Below are positions 54,685 to 63,666 of a stretch of DNA of 64,000 nt, in pieces. A program made the translations under genes and the position numbers. The DNA comes from Litorimonas cladophorae (GTDB lineage Bacteria; Pseudomonadota; Alphaproteobacteria; Caulobacterales; Maricaulaceae), in assembly GCF_014652455.1 (NCBI RefSeq), contig NZ_BMYV01000001.1:124001-188000 (forward strand), in the 5' to 3' direction. How positions within the stretch are numbered: position 1 is the first letter of the stretch; the number at the start of each line of letters is the position of its first letter. The notes below the pieces were generated by a model. It did not search any database, was not told the origin of the DNA, and saw only the letters and a list, made by a program, of their open reading frames with translations.

Positions 54685-55359
54685 TTATGCACGGTGTTTG
54701 CGTTTTCGCAGCAGTCCGTAAATTAGGAATTCAAAACCTGCCAATAGAGTAAAATAGGTCATGCCCATTGCCATGGCGGCATGGGGTGCATCGGTAAAAT
54801 CACCCGATGAACTCGCAATATTTTTGAAGTCGATGGTTTGTAAATATGCAGGGGTTAGGCCGAACTTCGGCAATACGTCAGAGGCCGCGGAAAACCCAAT
54901 GATGCAGATCATGAAGAGAAACACCGAGATGATCGATACGCCCAAAGCTTTGAGCTTGGCGTCTTCAGTTGGGTTTGAAAAAATGAAGCGCATGCGCATC
55001 AAAATGACGCCGCAGTATAAAAACATGATCGCGTTTCCGGGGAGGGTCGCGTTCAGTGCTAATGCAAATAGACCGTAAAATGGAACAAAAACAAAAAGGG
55101 CAATCCGTCTGGGAAAGACGGACATGAAGACGCCAGAATGCCCCAAGACAAATTCGAAAATTACCATCATGGTCAGGGTCGCTATCCGCGCCCCATCATC
55201 AGGTCCAGGGTTCGTCCACAACAGAAAATACTGAATTATCAGCGCCCCATACAGGGCGATGCCAAGCCATTCACTCAACCGCCAAAGGCCAGAAGTCGAA
55301 GCTGGTTTGCCAGACTCCGCTGTGAGTTTTGTCTTTATTGGAGCGTTCGTCTCCGGCAC
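54685..55359 (-). CDS. Membrane protein, unknown
   Basis: Protein of 224 residues with about six hydrophobic segments. Basic, charged N- and C-termini (tail RKRKHRA). Not recognised. It begins 6 bp after the purA stop, in the same direction, so it is probably on the purA transcript. Confidence 0.6.
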   Translation of the reverse strand: MPETNAPIKTKLTAESGKPASTSGLWRLSEWLGIALYGALIIQYFLLWTNPGPDDGARIATLTMMVIFEFVLGHSGVFMSVFPRRIALFVFVPFYGLFALALNATLPGNAIMFLYCGVILMRMRFIFSNPTEDAKLKALGVSIISVFLFMICIIGFSAASDVLPKFGLTPAYLQTIDFKNIASSSGDFTDAPHAAMAMGMTYFTLLAGFEFLIYGLLRKRKHRA

Positions 55360-55365
55360 TTTAAT

Positions 55366-56658
55366 TTAGGCCTTGAAAGGGTCCCGCATCAAAATGACAT
55401 CTTCGCGCTCTGGTGAGGTAGAGACCATGCTGACTGGGCAGCCGATAAGCTCCTCAAGGCGACGCACATATTTGACAGCTTCGGCAGGCAAATCGGCCCA
55501 GCTGCGCGCACCGCGAGTGCTGCCATCCCAACCTTCCATGCTCTCATAAATCGGTTCGACAGAGGCTTGATTGGCCGCGCCGGCGGGCAGGCGTTTGATG
55601 ATCTTATCATTCAGGCGATAGCCCGTACAAATTTTGAGTTCTTTCAGCCCGTCCAACACATCGAGCTTGGTCAGCGCGATACCTGTGATCCCGCCTGTGA
55701 TGATGGCTTGGCGAACCATCACCGCATCAAACCAACCACAGCGCCGTTGACGACCTGTCACTGTGCCAAATTCATGGCCACGTTCACCCAAGCGTTGACC
55801 AATTGCGTCAAATAACTCTGTCGGGAAAGGGCCTTCGCCAACGCGCGTCGTATAGGCTTTCGTGATCCCAAGAACATAGTTGAGCGCGCCCGGTCCAATG
55901 CCCGTTCCCGCTGCGGCTTGTCCCGCAATCGTGTTTGAACTTGTGACGAAGGGATAGGTGCCGTGGTCAATGTCTAGCATCGTGCCTTGGGCGCCTTCGA
56001 ATAAAATACGCTTCTCAGCTTTCGAGGCTTCATTTAACACGTGCCACACAGGCGCCATGAACGGTAGGATGTGCGGCGCGACGTCCAAAAGCTTTTGGGT
56101 GAGCTCATTTGCGTCTGACTCAGGCTGACCAAGACCGCGGCGTAGCGCATTATGATGATGCAGCAGGTTTTCGACGCGAGCTTGCAAATGTTCGGCGTCT
56201 GCGAGATCGCAAACACGGATCGCCCGTCGCGCGACTTTGTCTTCATAGGCCGGGCCAATGCCGCGTTTTGTTGTGCCGATTTTTACACCATCGACGCGGT
56301 TTTCGCGGATGCCGTCGAGTTCGGAATGAATTGGGAGGATAAGAGCCGCAGATTCTGAAATTTTCAAACTCTCGGCGTCGATGGTTATGCCTTGGGCTTT
56401 GATGCGTTTGACTTCATCCAAGAAGGCCCAGGGGTCGAGAACAACGCCGTTCCCTATGACGGAGAGTTTGCCGCCGCGGACGATGCCTGAAGGTAGAAGC
56501 GAGAGCTTATAAGTCGTGCCATCAACAACCAGTGTGTGACCCGCATTATGCCCACCTTGGAAACGCGCGACAACATCGGCGCGGCTGGACAGCCAATCGA
56601 CGATCTTACCTTTACCTTCATCTCCCCATTGGGAGCCGACAACGACAACATTGGCCAT
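55366..56658 (-). CDS. purA: Adenylosuccinate synthetase
   Basis: Protein of 430 residues. It joins aspartate to IMP with GTP, the first step from IMP to AMP. Motifs: [19 protein letters not shown] (P-loop, in parts), [43 protein letters not shown] in parts, and [17 protein letters not shown] lies 6 nt before the ATG. A terminator-like hairpin sits 19-50 nt upstream. Confidence 0.98.
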   Translation of the reverse strand: MANVVVVGSQWGDEGKGKIVDWLSSRADVVARFQGGHNAGHTLVVDGTTYKLSLLPSGIVRGGKLSVIGNGVVLDPWAFLDEVKRIKAQGITIDAESLKISESAALILPIHSELDGIRENRVDGVKIGTTKRGIGPAYEDKVARRAIRVCDLADAEHLQARVENLLHHHNALRRGLGQPESDANELTQKLLDVAPHILPFMAPVWHVLNEASKAEKRILFEGAQGTMLDIDHGTYPFVTSSNTIAGQAAAGTGIGPGALNYVLGITKAYTTRVGEGPFPTELFDAIGQRLGERGHEFGTVTGRQRRCGWFDAVMVRQAIITGGITGIALTKLDVLDGLKELKICTGYRLNDKIIKRLPAGAANQASVEPIYESMEGWDGSTRGARSWADLPAEAVKYVRRLEELIGCPVSMVSTSPEREDVILMRDPFKA

Positions 56659-56676
56659 GATGAACCTCGTAAAACG

Positions 56677-56708
56677 AAAAAACGCGACAGAGCTTGAAGC
56701 TCGCCGCG
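56677..56708 (-). terminator. Terminator-like hairpin before purA
   Basis: Arms CGCG...GAGC (56683-56693) and GCTC...CGCG (56699-56708) with loop TTGAA; leftward this is followed by six T. It sits just upstream of the purA ribosome binding site, so it may end the pagL-like transcript or attenuate purA. Confidence 0.6.
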
Positions 56709-56788
56709 CCTTGATACTGGAAAGGATGACTTCATTGAGGCTCTAACCGAGTCGCAACCCCAAGGCCAGACAGGTTCAGGCTTATCCC

Positions 56789-57439
56789 CTAAAAATGTCG
56801 CGCGAGTCGGAAACCAAATGTGTCGAGGCCTTCATTTGGGCGTCCTGAGACTAAGATATTGCCGTGTGACAGGTGTTCAGCGAATATATGACCCGACCAT
56901 TCTTCAGACCAACGATAGCCCAGAGCGATTTGTTCGCGGAACAAGACGCGGCTGCCTAGGTCGATTTCGGAATTCTGGCGCTGACGAAAGACCGCCAAAT
57001 CTGAAGCAAATTGCGCGCGTTGTGCATCTGTGAAGCTGGCTTCAACGGTTGCATCATCAATCACGCTTTGAACGATAGGGGAGGCTTTGACTTCTATCGT
57101 GCCGTCATGGACGACGAGGCCGAGTGAGACATCAAAATAGAAATTTTTCGCGAAGGTCTGACGCCAAAGCAATCCAGCCCCGCCGTGGCTCGTCTCGCCT
57201 TCAAGGTTTAATGCGCCGCCGATATAAGGTTGCGGGGATAGCGCCCATTTCAAAAACTCTGGTTCTTCGAAGAGGATTTCACCGTTAATCGCGGTCGAGC
57301 GTTCTTTATCGGCACCGCTGCCCAGACCCGTCCAATCAATATCGTGGATATTTGCGCCCAGACGCACTTCGCTGACTTGGGCCTGCGCCGTTGAACTTAA
57401 AGCCGCAATTGCCGCCGCGAGAATGAAACGTTTGAACAT
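56789..57439 (-). CDS. pagL: Lipid A 3-O-deacylase (PagL-like)
   Basis: Protein of 216 residues. Signal peptide (cleavage near AQAQ), then an outer-membrane beta-barrel ending FGFRLARHF. The catalytic triad His189-x-Ser191 and Glu203 has the same spacing as PagL (His126, Ser128, Glu140). PagL removes the acyl chain at position 3 of lipid A and lowers its endotoxicity. Sits between purA and serA in the leftward direction. Confidence 0.85.
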   Translation of the reverse strand: MFKRFILAAAIAALSSTAQAQVSEVRLGANIHDIDWTGLGSGADKERSTAINGEILFEEPEFLKWALSPQPYIGGALNLEGETSHGGAGLLWRQTFAKNFYFDVSLGLVVHDGTIEVKASPIVQSVIDDATVEASFTDAQRAQFASDLAVFRQRQNSEIDLGSRVLFREQIALGYRWSEEWSGHIFAEHLSHGNILVSGRPNEGLDTFGFRLARHF

Positions 57440-57468
57440 CGGTTTGCCCCCAAAGACTATGAGAGCGT

Positions 57469-57508
57469 TTTAGGGTGAGGAAATGCGAAAGCAAGACCTC
57501 ACCCTAAA
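57469..57508. terminator. 12-bp hairpin after serA
   Basis: Perfect inverted repeat TTTAGGGTGAGG / CCTCACCCTAAA with a 16-nt loop, 5 bp after the serA stop. No long T-tract on either side, so termination is plausible but unproven. Confidence 0.45.
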
Positions 57509-57513
57509 TTCAG

Positions 57514-59088
57514 TTACATCTCGACAACGTCGACAATTTTGACCTGATCAATGGCTCGGATTTCCTCGGCCAAGTTGGCGGGGACCGGTCCATCGACGCT
57601 GACGAGACAAACGGCTTCTTCGTCTTTCTTCATCCGCCCGAGAGAGAAGGTCGCAATGTTGACTTTGTTGCGTCCTAAGACACCGCCGAGTTCTCCGATG
57701 AAGCCGGGCTTGTCGGCATTGCGCACATAGATCATGTTTGGAGAGAATGCCGCGTCCATCGGGACGCCGAACAAACGAACGATCCGTGGCTCACCGCGAT
57801 AGATTGTACCCACGACGACAAACTTCCGCTTTGCGGTTTCAACGGCCAAGCGAATGAGGCTTTCGGCCCGCTCGGCTTCGTCGACATAGCTTTCTTTGAT
57901 CTCAATGCCGCGCTCTTTTGCCAACACAGGTGCGGACACCATATTGACGTCTGGCATGGCCGCTTTGAGCAATCCCGCCAAGGCCGCAGCCGTGATTGGA
58001 TTGGTATTCAGGTCAGTCACGGCACCCTTATAGGTGAACTCAACGGCTTTAATGGGATCGTGAATAAGCTGACCCGTCATACGGCCCATTTTATCGGCCA
58101 AATCGACGAAAGGTTTTAGGCGAGGCGCTTCTTCTGCCGAAATTGACGGCGTGTTCAACGCATTGGAAACCGCACCTGTCAGCAGGTAATCAGCCATTTG
58201 CTCGGCAACTTGCACGGCGACATTTTCTTGAGCTTCCAAAGTGGACGCGCCCAAATGTGGAGTCGCGATGAAGTTTGGCGTTCCAAAGAGTGGGTGCGCC
58301 TTTGCAGGCTCGACTGCGAAAACGTCGAGCGCGGCAGCGCGGACATGGCCTGCATCCAGAGCGTCCTTCAACGCTTCTTCATCGACCAATCCGCCGCGTG
58401 CGCAATTGACGATGATGACCCCTTTTTTCGTCATGCCAAGGCGTTCGCGTGACACGATACCTTTTGTACCTTCGACAAGAGGGGTGTGAAGTGTAATCGC
58501 ATCCGCGCGTTGGAATAGCGCATCAAGCTCGACCTTCTCAACGCCGAGTTTAACGGCGCGTTCCTTCGTTAGATAGGGATCAAAGGCGATGACTTTCATC
58601 TTAAGGCCAAGGGCGCGCTCAGCGACCAGTGCGCCGATATTGCCGCAGCCAATGATGCCAAGCGTTTTGTTAAACAGCTCAACACCTTTGAAATCAGACT
58701 TTGGCCATTCGCCATTTTGCGTGCGTGCGGAAGCGGCCGGGATTTGACGCGCAGCCGAGAACAACATCGCAATCGCGTGTTCTGCGGTTGTGATGGCGTT
58801 CCCAAAGGGCGTGTTCATCACAACAACGCCGCGATCTGTGGCGGATTTGATGTCGACGTTGTCGACACCAATCCCGGCGCGGCCGATGACTTTCAGGTTT
58901 TTGGCTGCTGCGATGATTTCTGCGTCTGGTCGCGTTGTCGAACGCACGGCGAGACCATCGTAATCTGGGATGATGTTGATTAGTTCTTCTTTTGAAAGAC
59001 CTGTGATGACATCTACATCGACGCCGCGCTGTCTGAAGACCTGCGTGGCGGCAGCGGACATTTTATCGGCGATTAGGACTTTAGGCAT
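57514..59088 (-). CDS. serA: D-3-phosphoglycerate dehydrogenase
   Basis: Protein of 524 residues, the long form: substrate and NAD domains (LIADKMS, VIGRAGIGVDNVD, IIGCGNIGALVAERALG), the NCARGGLVDEEAL stretch, the catalytic His region HLGAST, then an ASB domain (about 325-455) and a C-terminal ACT domain (about 455-524). ACT domains bind serine for feedback inhibition. It follows serC by 3 bp. Confidence 0.97.
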   Translation of the reverse strand: MPKVLIADKMSAAATQVFRQRGVDVDVITGLSKEELINIIPDYDGLAVRSTTRPDAEIIAAAKNLKVIGRAGIGVDNVDIKSATDRGVVVMNTPFGNAITTAEHAIAMLFSAARQIPAASARTQNGEWPKSDFKGVELFNKTLGIIGCGNIGALVAERALGLKMKVIAFDPYLTKERAVKLGVEKVELDALFQRADAITLHTPLVEGTKGIVSRERLGMTKKGVIIVNCARGGLVDEEALKDALDAGHVRAAALDVFAVEPAKAHPLFGTPNFIATPHLGASTLEAQENVAVQVAEQMADYLLTGAVSNALNTPSISAEEAPRLKPFVDLADKMGRMTGQLIHDPIKAVEFTYKGAVTDLNTNPITAAALAGLLKAAMPDVNMVSAPVLAKERGIEIKESYVDEAERAESLIRLAVETAKRKFVVVGTIYRGEPRIVRLFGVPMDAAFSPNMIYVRNADKPGFIGELGGVLGRNKVNIATFSLGRMKKDEEAVCLVSVDGPVPANLAEEIRAIDQVKIVDVVEM

Positions 59089-59091
59089 GAT

Positions 59092-60288
59092 CTATGCCTC
59101 CTTGTTAAATTTGGCGATTTGGGTTTCAAACGCCCAATCTAACCATGGCAGAACAGCTTGGACGTCAGAAAGCGGCGTCAGGCCAGATACCCAAAGGCGG
59201 AAGCCCGGAGGGGCTGTACGGTAAGCGCCGAAATCTAGCGCAACATTTTCGTCAGACAGAAGTGTGACGATTGATTTGGCGAAGGCCGCTTGGTCATCAT
59301 CCGACATTGCCGCGACACGTGGGTCGACAATTTTCAAGCAGACGCCCGTGTTGGAGCGTTGTGCGTCGACTTCACAGAGGTTGGCAATCCAGTCGCGTTG
59401 GGCGACCCAGTCCCAAATGGCTTGAGCATTTGCGTCGGCGCGGTCATGCATGCCTTGAAGACCGTTATTCGCTTTTGCCCAGTTAAGTGCATCAAGATGA
59501 TCTTCCGCACACAATAGGGATGGCGTGTTGATTGTCGCGCCTGTGAAGATGCCCTCGATCAACTTGCCACCCTTGGTGAGGCGGAAAATTTTTGGAAGCG
59601 GCCACGGTGGGTTATAGCTTTCGAGGCGTTCGACGGCTTTCGGCGACAGAATGATCATGCCGTGCGCAGCTTCGCCACCCATAACTTTCTGCCAAGAGTA
59701 GGTCACAACGTCTAGTTTTTCCCATGGCAATTCTTGCGCATAGACGGCTGATGTCGCGTCACAGATTGTGACACCTTCGCGGTCATTCGGAATGAAGTCG
59801 TAATCAGCCACTTTAACGCCGGATGTCGTACCATTGGCGGTAAAGACGAGATCTTGCGATCCATCATAGGCCGAGAAATCTGGCAGCTTGCCGTAATCGG
59901 CGGTTAGCAGTGTGAGGTCTTTTAGGGGGAGTTGCTTTTCCGCATCGACAACCCAGGCTTGGCCAAAGTTTTCCCAAGCGGCGACGATAACGGGGCGTTC
60001 GCCGAGCATTGTCCACATCGCCATTTCAACGGCGCCTGTGTCGGAGGCAGGTACAATGCCAATGCGGTAGTCGTCGGGAACTTGAAGAACTTCGCGGGTG
60101 AGGTCGATGACCTCTTTCAATTTCGCTTTGCCGAGCGCCGAGCGGTGAGAGCGGCCAAGGGCGGCGTCAGACAACGCATCAAGAGTCCAGCCTGGGCGCT
60201 TGCGTGTTGGTCCAGCAGAAAAACGAGGGTCTTGCGGCTTCACAGCCGGCTTCACTGCTTTCGCAGCGCTAGGGGTGGCGATCGCCAT
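59092..60288 (-). CDS. serC: Phosphoserine aminotransferase
   Basis: Protein of 398 residues of the class V aminotransferases, alphaproteobacterial type. PLP-binding Lys lies in [14 protein letters not shown]. Other marks: [41 protein letters not shown] 60288 is chosen because GGAG lies 8 nt upstream; ATG 60294 leaves only 2 nt. serC-serA is one transcript for serine synthesis. Confidence 0.96.
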   Translation of the reverse strand: MAIATPSAAKAVKPAVKPQDPRFSAGPTRKRPGWTLDALSDAALGRSHRSALGKAKLKEVIDLTREVLQVPDDYRIGIVPASDTGAVEMAMWTMLGERPVIVAAWENFGQAWVVDAEKQLPLKDLTLLTADYGKLPDFSAYDGSQDLVFTANGTTSGVKVADYDFIPNDREGVTICDATSAVYAQELPWEKLDVVTYSWQKVMGGEAAHGMIILSPKAVERLESYNPPWPLPKIFRLTKGGKLIEGIFTGATINTPSLLCAEDHLDALNWAKANNGLQGMHDRADANAQAIWDWVAQRDWIANLCEVDAQRSNTGVCLKIVDPRVAAMSDDDQAAFAKSIVTLLSDENVALDFGAYRTAPPGFRLWVSGLTPLSDVQAVLPWLDWAFETQIAKFNKEA

Positions 60289-60362
60289 AATCATGTCTCC
60301 GCATCAGCGTTTTTGTACTGATATCAAAGTGCGCCTCAGTGGGGAGGCGGGGCCCGCGATGC

Positions 60363-60391
60363 CGATAGTGCGAAGTGGCGGCCTTTGTCAA
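60363..60391 (-). promoter_or_regulatory. Promoter candidate for serC-serA
   Basis: TTGACA (60386-60391) and CTATCG (60363-60368), 17 bp apart on the leftward strand. The 75-nt leader after it has a 6-bp stem-loop CGCCTC/GAGGCG (60332-60349) and a 5-bp one (60303-60322) ending next to the ribosome binding site. Alphaproteobacterial serC leaders include a named RNA motif, but its consensus is not remembered well enough to assign this one. Confidence 0.5.
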
Positions 60392-60538
60392 GTCTGTCCG
60401 ATGCAAGAACGCTTGATAGTTAATGGAAGTAAAATATGCCTTGTTTGTTTGTTAACTTGCGAAAATTAGTGGGGCTCACGGCTGTTTATCTCCGAATTTT
60501 CACTTAAACTTCCGTAATCAATACTATAGCGAGACAGT

Positions 60539-63034
60539 GTGACTTATCTTAAAAAATCTCCCCTTTCCGCACTTTCGATCGCTTCTGCGCTGCTTTTGTC
60601 AGCTTGTGGCGGCGGAGGTGGCGGTGGGAGCGTAAATCCACCTGTGGTCCCACCCGCAGCCGACACAACAGCCCCAGCGGTTGCCTTTAGCGTTTCAACT
60701 CTGACGGTGGAGTCGACGCAGACCGGAAGCTCCACTTTGACAGCGACCGATGCGGTTGGCGTTACGACAGGGCCAACGGTTTCATGTACCAATGGCGGCA
60801 GCTTCAATATCTCGACAAATATATTCACGGCGGCGGCGGTCACGACGGACACCACCAGTGTCTGTACAGCGACGGCAAGTGATGCCGCTGGCAACACCGG
60901 AACGGCGACATTGACCGTCACGATGACAGCGCCCGTCGACACAACCCCGCCCACCGTTGAGTTCAGTCCGACAACACTGACCGTCGAGTCAGAAATGACA
61001 GAGACATCTATCCTCACGGCAACTGATGCATTTGGTGTGACTAGCGGACCGACAGTGACCTGTACAAATGGCGGTAGCTTTGATGTCGGGAGCAATATCT
61101 TTACGGCCGCAGCCGTAACAACGACCACGACAAGCGTGTGTACAGCAACCGCAAGCGACGCGGCAGGTAATACAGGGACGGGAACATTGACCGTCACCAT
61201 GACACCGCCTCCCGCACCAGATAATACGGCCCCTGTTGTTACGTTCAGCCCGGTCACACTGACCGTTGAGTCCGACATGACGGGCACATCTACTCTCACA
61301 GCCTCTGATAATGTCGGCGTAACAACGGGCCCAACAGTGACCTGCACTAATGGCGGCAGTTTCGACGTGCCGACAAATGTGTTTACCGCAGCAACGGTGA
61401 CCGTCGACACAACAAGTGTTTGTACGGCAACGGCAGGTGATGCGGCGGGCAACACAGGGACAGCGACCTTAACGGTAACGATGAAACCCGCCGCGGCCCC
61501 GCCTGCGACGGTTAGCATCGCACTGACGGGCAAACTCACTTATGATCGCGTCCCGTTGAATACAGCGACCAATGGTTTGAATTATGGAGCCACTTTCCAG
61601 CAACCTATTCGACAGGCCCCAGTTGAACTCGTGGATGCTGCGGGCACAGTTTTGCAATCCACCGTGTCGGACGATAATGGCGACTATAGCTTTACAGTAG
61701 ATTCGGGCTTGGACGTTCGCGTTCGCGTGAAATCTGAAGTTCAGAAAACAGGCGCCAATTTGATCGATCTTCAAGTTGTCGATAACACGTCTGGCAACGC
61801 GGTCTACGCGCTGCAAGGCGCCGTGATCGAGACGCCACGTACAGATCAAACACGGGACCTGAACGCAGGTTCTGGGTGGGGTGGAACGAGCTACACTGGA
61901 ACGCGCGCCGCGGCACCTTTTGCGCTCTTGGATACGGTTTTCGCTGCAATTGAAGACTTCATCGTGGTCGACTCAGACGTGGATTTCCCAGCCTTTGATG
62001 TCATGTGGAGCACGCGGAACCGATCCGAGAGCGGCAATGTCGCCGACGGACAGATCGGAACCTCATCCTTCACGGTTTCCAATGGCGTCCCAGTCATTCG
62101 AATTTTGGGCGATGATGGCGTCGACACGGATGAGTATGATGTTCACGTGGTCGTGCATGAATTCGGTCATTATTTTGAAAACTCCCTGAGCCGCTCCGAT
62201 TCAATCGGTGGCTCTCATAGCTCTAATGATCGTCTTGATGCTCGCGTTGCCTTTGGCGAGGGTTTCGGCAACGCGTTATCTGGCATGATCTTGGATGACT
62301 CCTTTTACCGCGATAGCTTTGGGACAAGCCAATCTCGCGGCTTCAGCATCAATGTCGAGAGCAACACATTTGCTTCGGCAGGTTGGTATTCTGAAGGGTC
62401 AGTGCAATCGATCCTCTATGATTTGTATGACTCAGTTGATGATGGTGCCGATAGCGCCAGTTACGGTCTGGCACCCATCTACGGGGCTTTCACAGATCCT
62501 GATTACAAGGACACGCAAGCCTTCACATCCATCTTCGCTTTCCTAGAAGCCCTCGAAAACCAACCCAATGTTGTCGCTGCTGATGTAACGGCGCTTCTTG
62601 CGGCTCAGTCTATTTCTGGCTCAGGTGGGTTCGGTGTAGGTGAGACTAATAATGGCGGCCTTTCTGACGCGCTGCCTGTTTACTTGAATTTGCCAACCGA
62701 TGACACGGAAGTGGGTTTCTGCTCCGTCGACAATTTCGGTACCTATAATAAGCACGGCAATCGTCGCTATTTCGAGTTCACGACCCCCGCCGCTGGTCGG
62801 TATCGGTTTAGTTTGGCCCGCGACACAGGTGCGACAACCAGCGATCCCGATTTCTTGGTTTACAAAGATGGTGTCCTTATTGCGCGAGGCGAGTCGGGAA
62901 CCACGAATGTTGAAAACCAACTCCTCAACCTGACAGCAGGCCAACATGTGTTGGAGGCTTATTCGTTTGAGAATGTCGGGGCAGGTCAAACTCCTGCCGA
63001 TGTTTGTTACACATTGAAAATGGAGGCACAGTAA
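60539..63034 (+). CDS. Repeat-containing lipoprotein with gluzincin metalloprotease domain
   Basis: Protein of 831 residues starting with GTG. Lipobox LSAC (Cys23) followed by seven Gly. Three Ig-like (HYR-type) repeats of about 88 residues (43-129, 134-221, 228-315), each with two Cys. A linker with a carboxypeptidase-regulatory-like strand (GDYSFTVDSG) leads to a zinc peptidase core: HEFGH (540-544) and a downstream GEGFGNALSG (573-582, Glu574 likely third ligand), as in M4/M36-type gluzincins. A PPC-like C-terminal domain covers about 720-831. It looks like an outer-membrane-anchored surface protease. Its N-terminus (TYLKKS) recurs in the next gene. Confidence 0.82.
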   Translation: MTYLKKSPLSALSIASALLLSACGGGGGGGSVNPPVVPPAADTTAPAVAFSVSTLTVESTQTGSSTLTATDAVGVTTGPTVSCTNGGSFNISTNIFTAAAVTTDTTSVCTATASDAAGNTGTATLTVTMTAPVDTTPPTVEFSPTTLTVESEMTETSILTATDAFGVTSGPTVTCTNGGSFDVGSNIFTAAAVTTTTTSVCTATASDAAGNTGTGTLTVTMTPPPAPDNTAPVVTFSPVTLTVESDMTGTSTLTASDNVGVTTGPTVTCTNGGSFDVPTNVFTAATVTVDTTSVCTATAGDAAGNTGTATLTVTMKPAAAPPATVSIALTGKLTYDRVPLNTATNGLNYGATFQQPIRQAPVELVDAAGTVLQSTVSDDNGDYSFTVDSGLDVRVRVKSEVQKTGANLIDLQVVDNTSGNAVYALQGAVIETPRTDQTRDLNAGSGWGGTSYTGTRAAAPFALLDTVFAAIEDFIVVDSDVDFPAFDVMWSTRNRSESGNVADGQIGTSSFTVSNGVPVIRILGDDGVDTDEYDVHVVVHEFGHYFENSLSRSDSIGGSHSSNDRLDARVAFGEGFGNALSGMILDDSFYRDSFGTSQSRGFSINVESNTFASAGWYSEGSVQSILYDLYDSVDDGADSASYGLAPIYGAFTDPDYKDTQAFTSIFAFLEALENQPNVVAADVTALLAAQSISGSGGFGVGETNNGGLSDALPVYLNLPTDDTEVGFCSVDNFGTYNKHGNRRYFEFTTPAAGRYRFSLARDTGATTSDPDFLVYKDGVLIARGESGTTNVENQLLNLTAGQHVLEAYSFENVGAGQTPADVCYTLKMEAQ
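60665..61483 (+). repeat. Three tandem Ig-like/HYR repeats within the surface protease gene
   Basis: About 261, 264 and 264 nt each (starts near 60665, 60938, 61220), with linkers of 12-18 nt. The DNA is also repeated, for instance TNGGSF and ASDAAGNTG (AGDAAGNTG in unit 3) codons recur in all three. The repeats leave the opposite strand open for about 330 codons, an artefact. Confidence 0.85.
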
Positions 63035-63037
63035 ATC

Positions 63038-63571
63038 ATGTCCTACCTAAAGAAATCCGTCGCGATCGCCGTCCTAGGGAGCCTCGTGGCTTGCACAGCT
63101 GCGTCACAGCCCGATGTTGTCGCCGAGACAAAATCAAAAGTCACGACACCTATGACAACTGTGAAGCCGGGTGCCGATATCTCCATCAATTCTATCCTGC
63201 CTAAGGCTATGGTTGTCGGTGATTTCCAGACCGTTCGTCTTGAGTTTACAGAAGGATATGTCGACGGGACCATGTCCGTCCAGATCGAACCCAGTGAAGG
63301 TCTTCGCCTCTTCGGTGGCTCTACGACAAAATCTTTCGACATGACACAAGCAGTCAAACATAGCTGGGACGTTGATGTCGCCGCCGATACCGATGGCGTC
63401 TATTTCCTGAAAGTTTTTGCTATGGCCGATAATATGCCGCGCAGTTTTTCCGTGCGTCTCGATATTGGCACCGTGACCCAGAAAATGTTCGACGATGCCA
63501 TGCCGGCCGACGGCGAATTGACCGATGGCGGGAAAGTCCGAGCCTTGGACGCGACTGAAACGATTAAATAA
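63038..63571 (+). CDS. Small lipoprotein paired with the surface protease
   Basis: Protein of 177 residues. Lipobox LVAC with Cys19; the N-terminus SYLKKS copies that of the preceding protein. The mature part is a single beta-rich domain (QTVRLEFTEGYVDGTMSV, VYFLKVFAMAD), with no cysteines or known motif. It begins 3 bp after the protease stop, so the two are co-transcribed. Plausible roles are anchor, chaperone or inhibitor of the protease; none is proven. Confidence 0.75.
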   Translation: MSYLKKSVAIAVLGSLVACTAASQPDVVAETKSKVTTPMTTVKPGADISINSILPKAMVVGDFQTVRLEFTEGYVDGTMSVQIEPSEGLRLFGGSTTKSFDMTQAVKHSWDVDVAADTDGVYFLKVFAMADNMPRSFSVRLDIGTVTQKMFDDAMPADGELTDGGKVRALDATETIK

Positions 63572-63615
63572 ACCAACGGCGAAAAATTCACGCCTCACAA
63601 AGGCGTCACTATTCA

Positions 63616-63647
63616 TAGCCTCTCAGACCGATTAGTCTGGGAGGCTA
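63616..63647 (+). terminator. 13-bp hairpin after the lipoprotein pair
   Basis: TAGCCTCTCAGAC / GTCTGGGAGGCTA with a 6-nt loop CGATTA and one G-T pair. Only ATTTG follows, so the terminator is weak, or it acts as an RNA end stabiliser. Confidence 0.5.
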
Positions 63648-63666
63648 ATTTGTATGGAGAGACCTG

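Noticed and set aside
60544-61539. Long open reading frame of about 331 codons on the minus strand
   Set aside because: It lies entirely inside the three tandem repeats of the plus-strand lipoprotein, where Thr/Val-rich codons make the other strand stop-free. No ribosome binding site or known domain.
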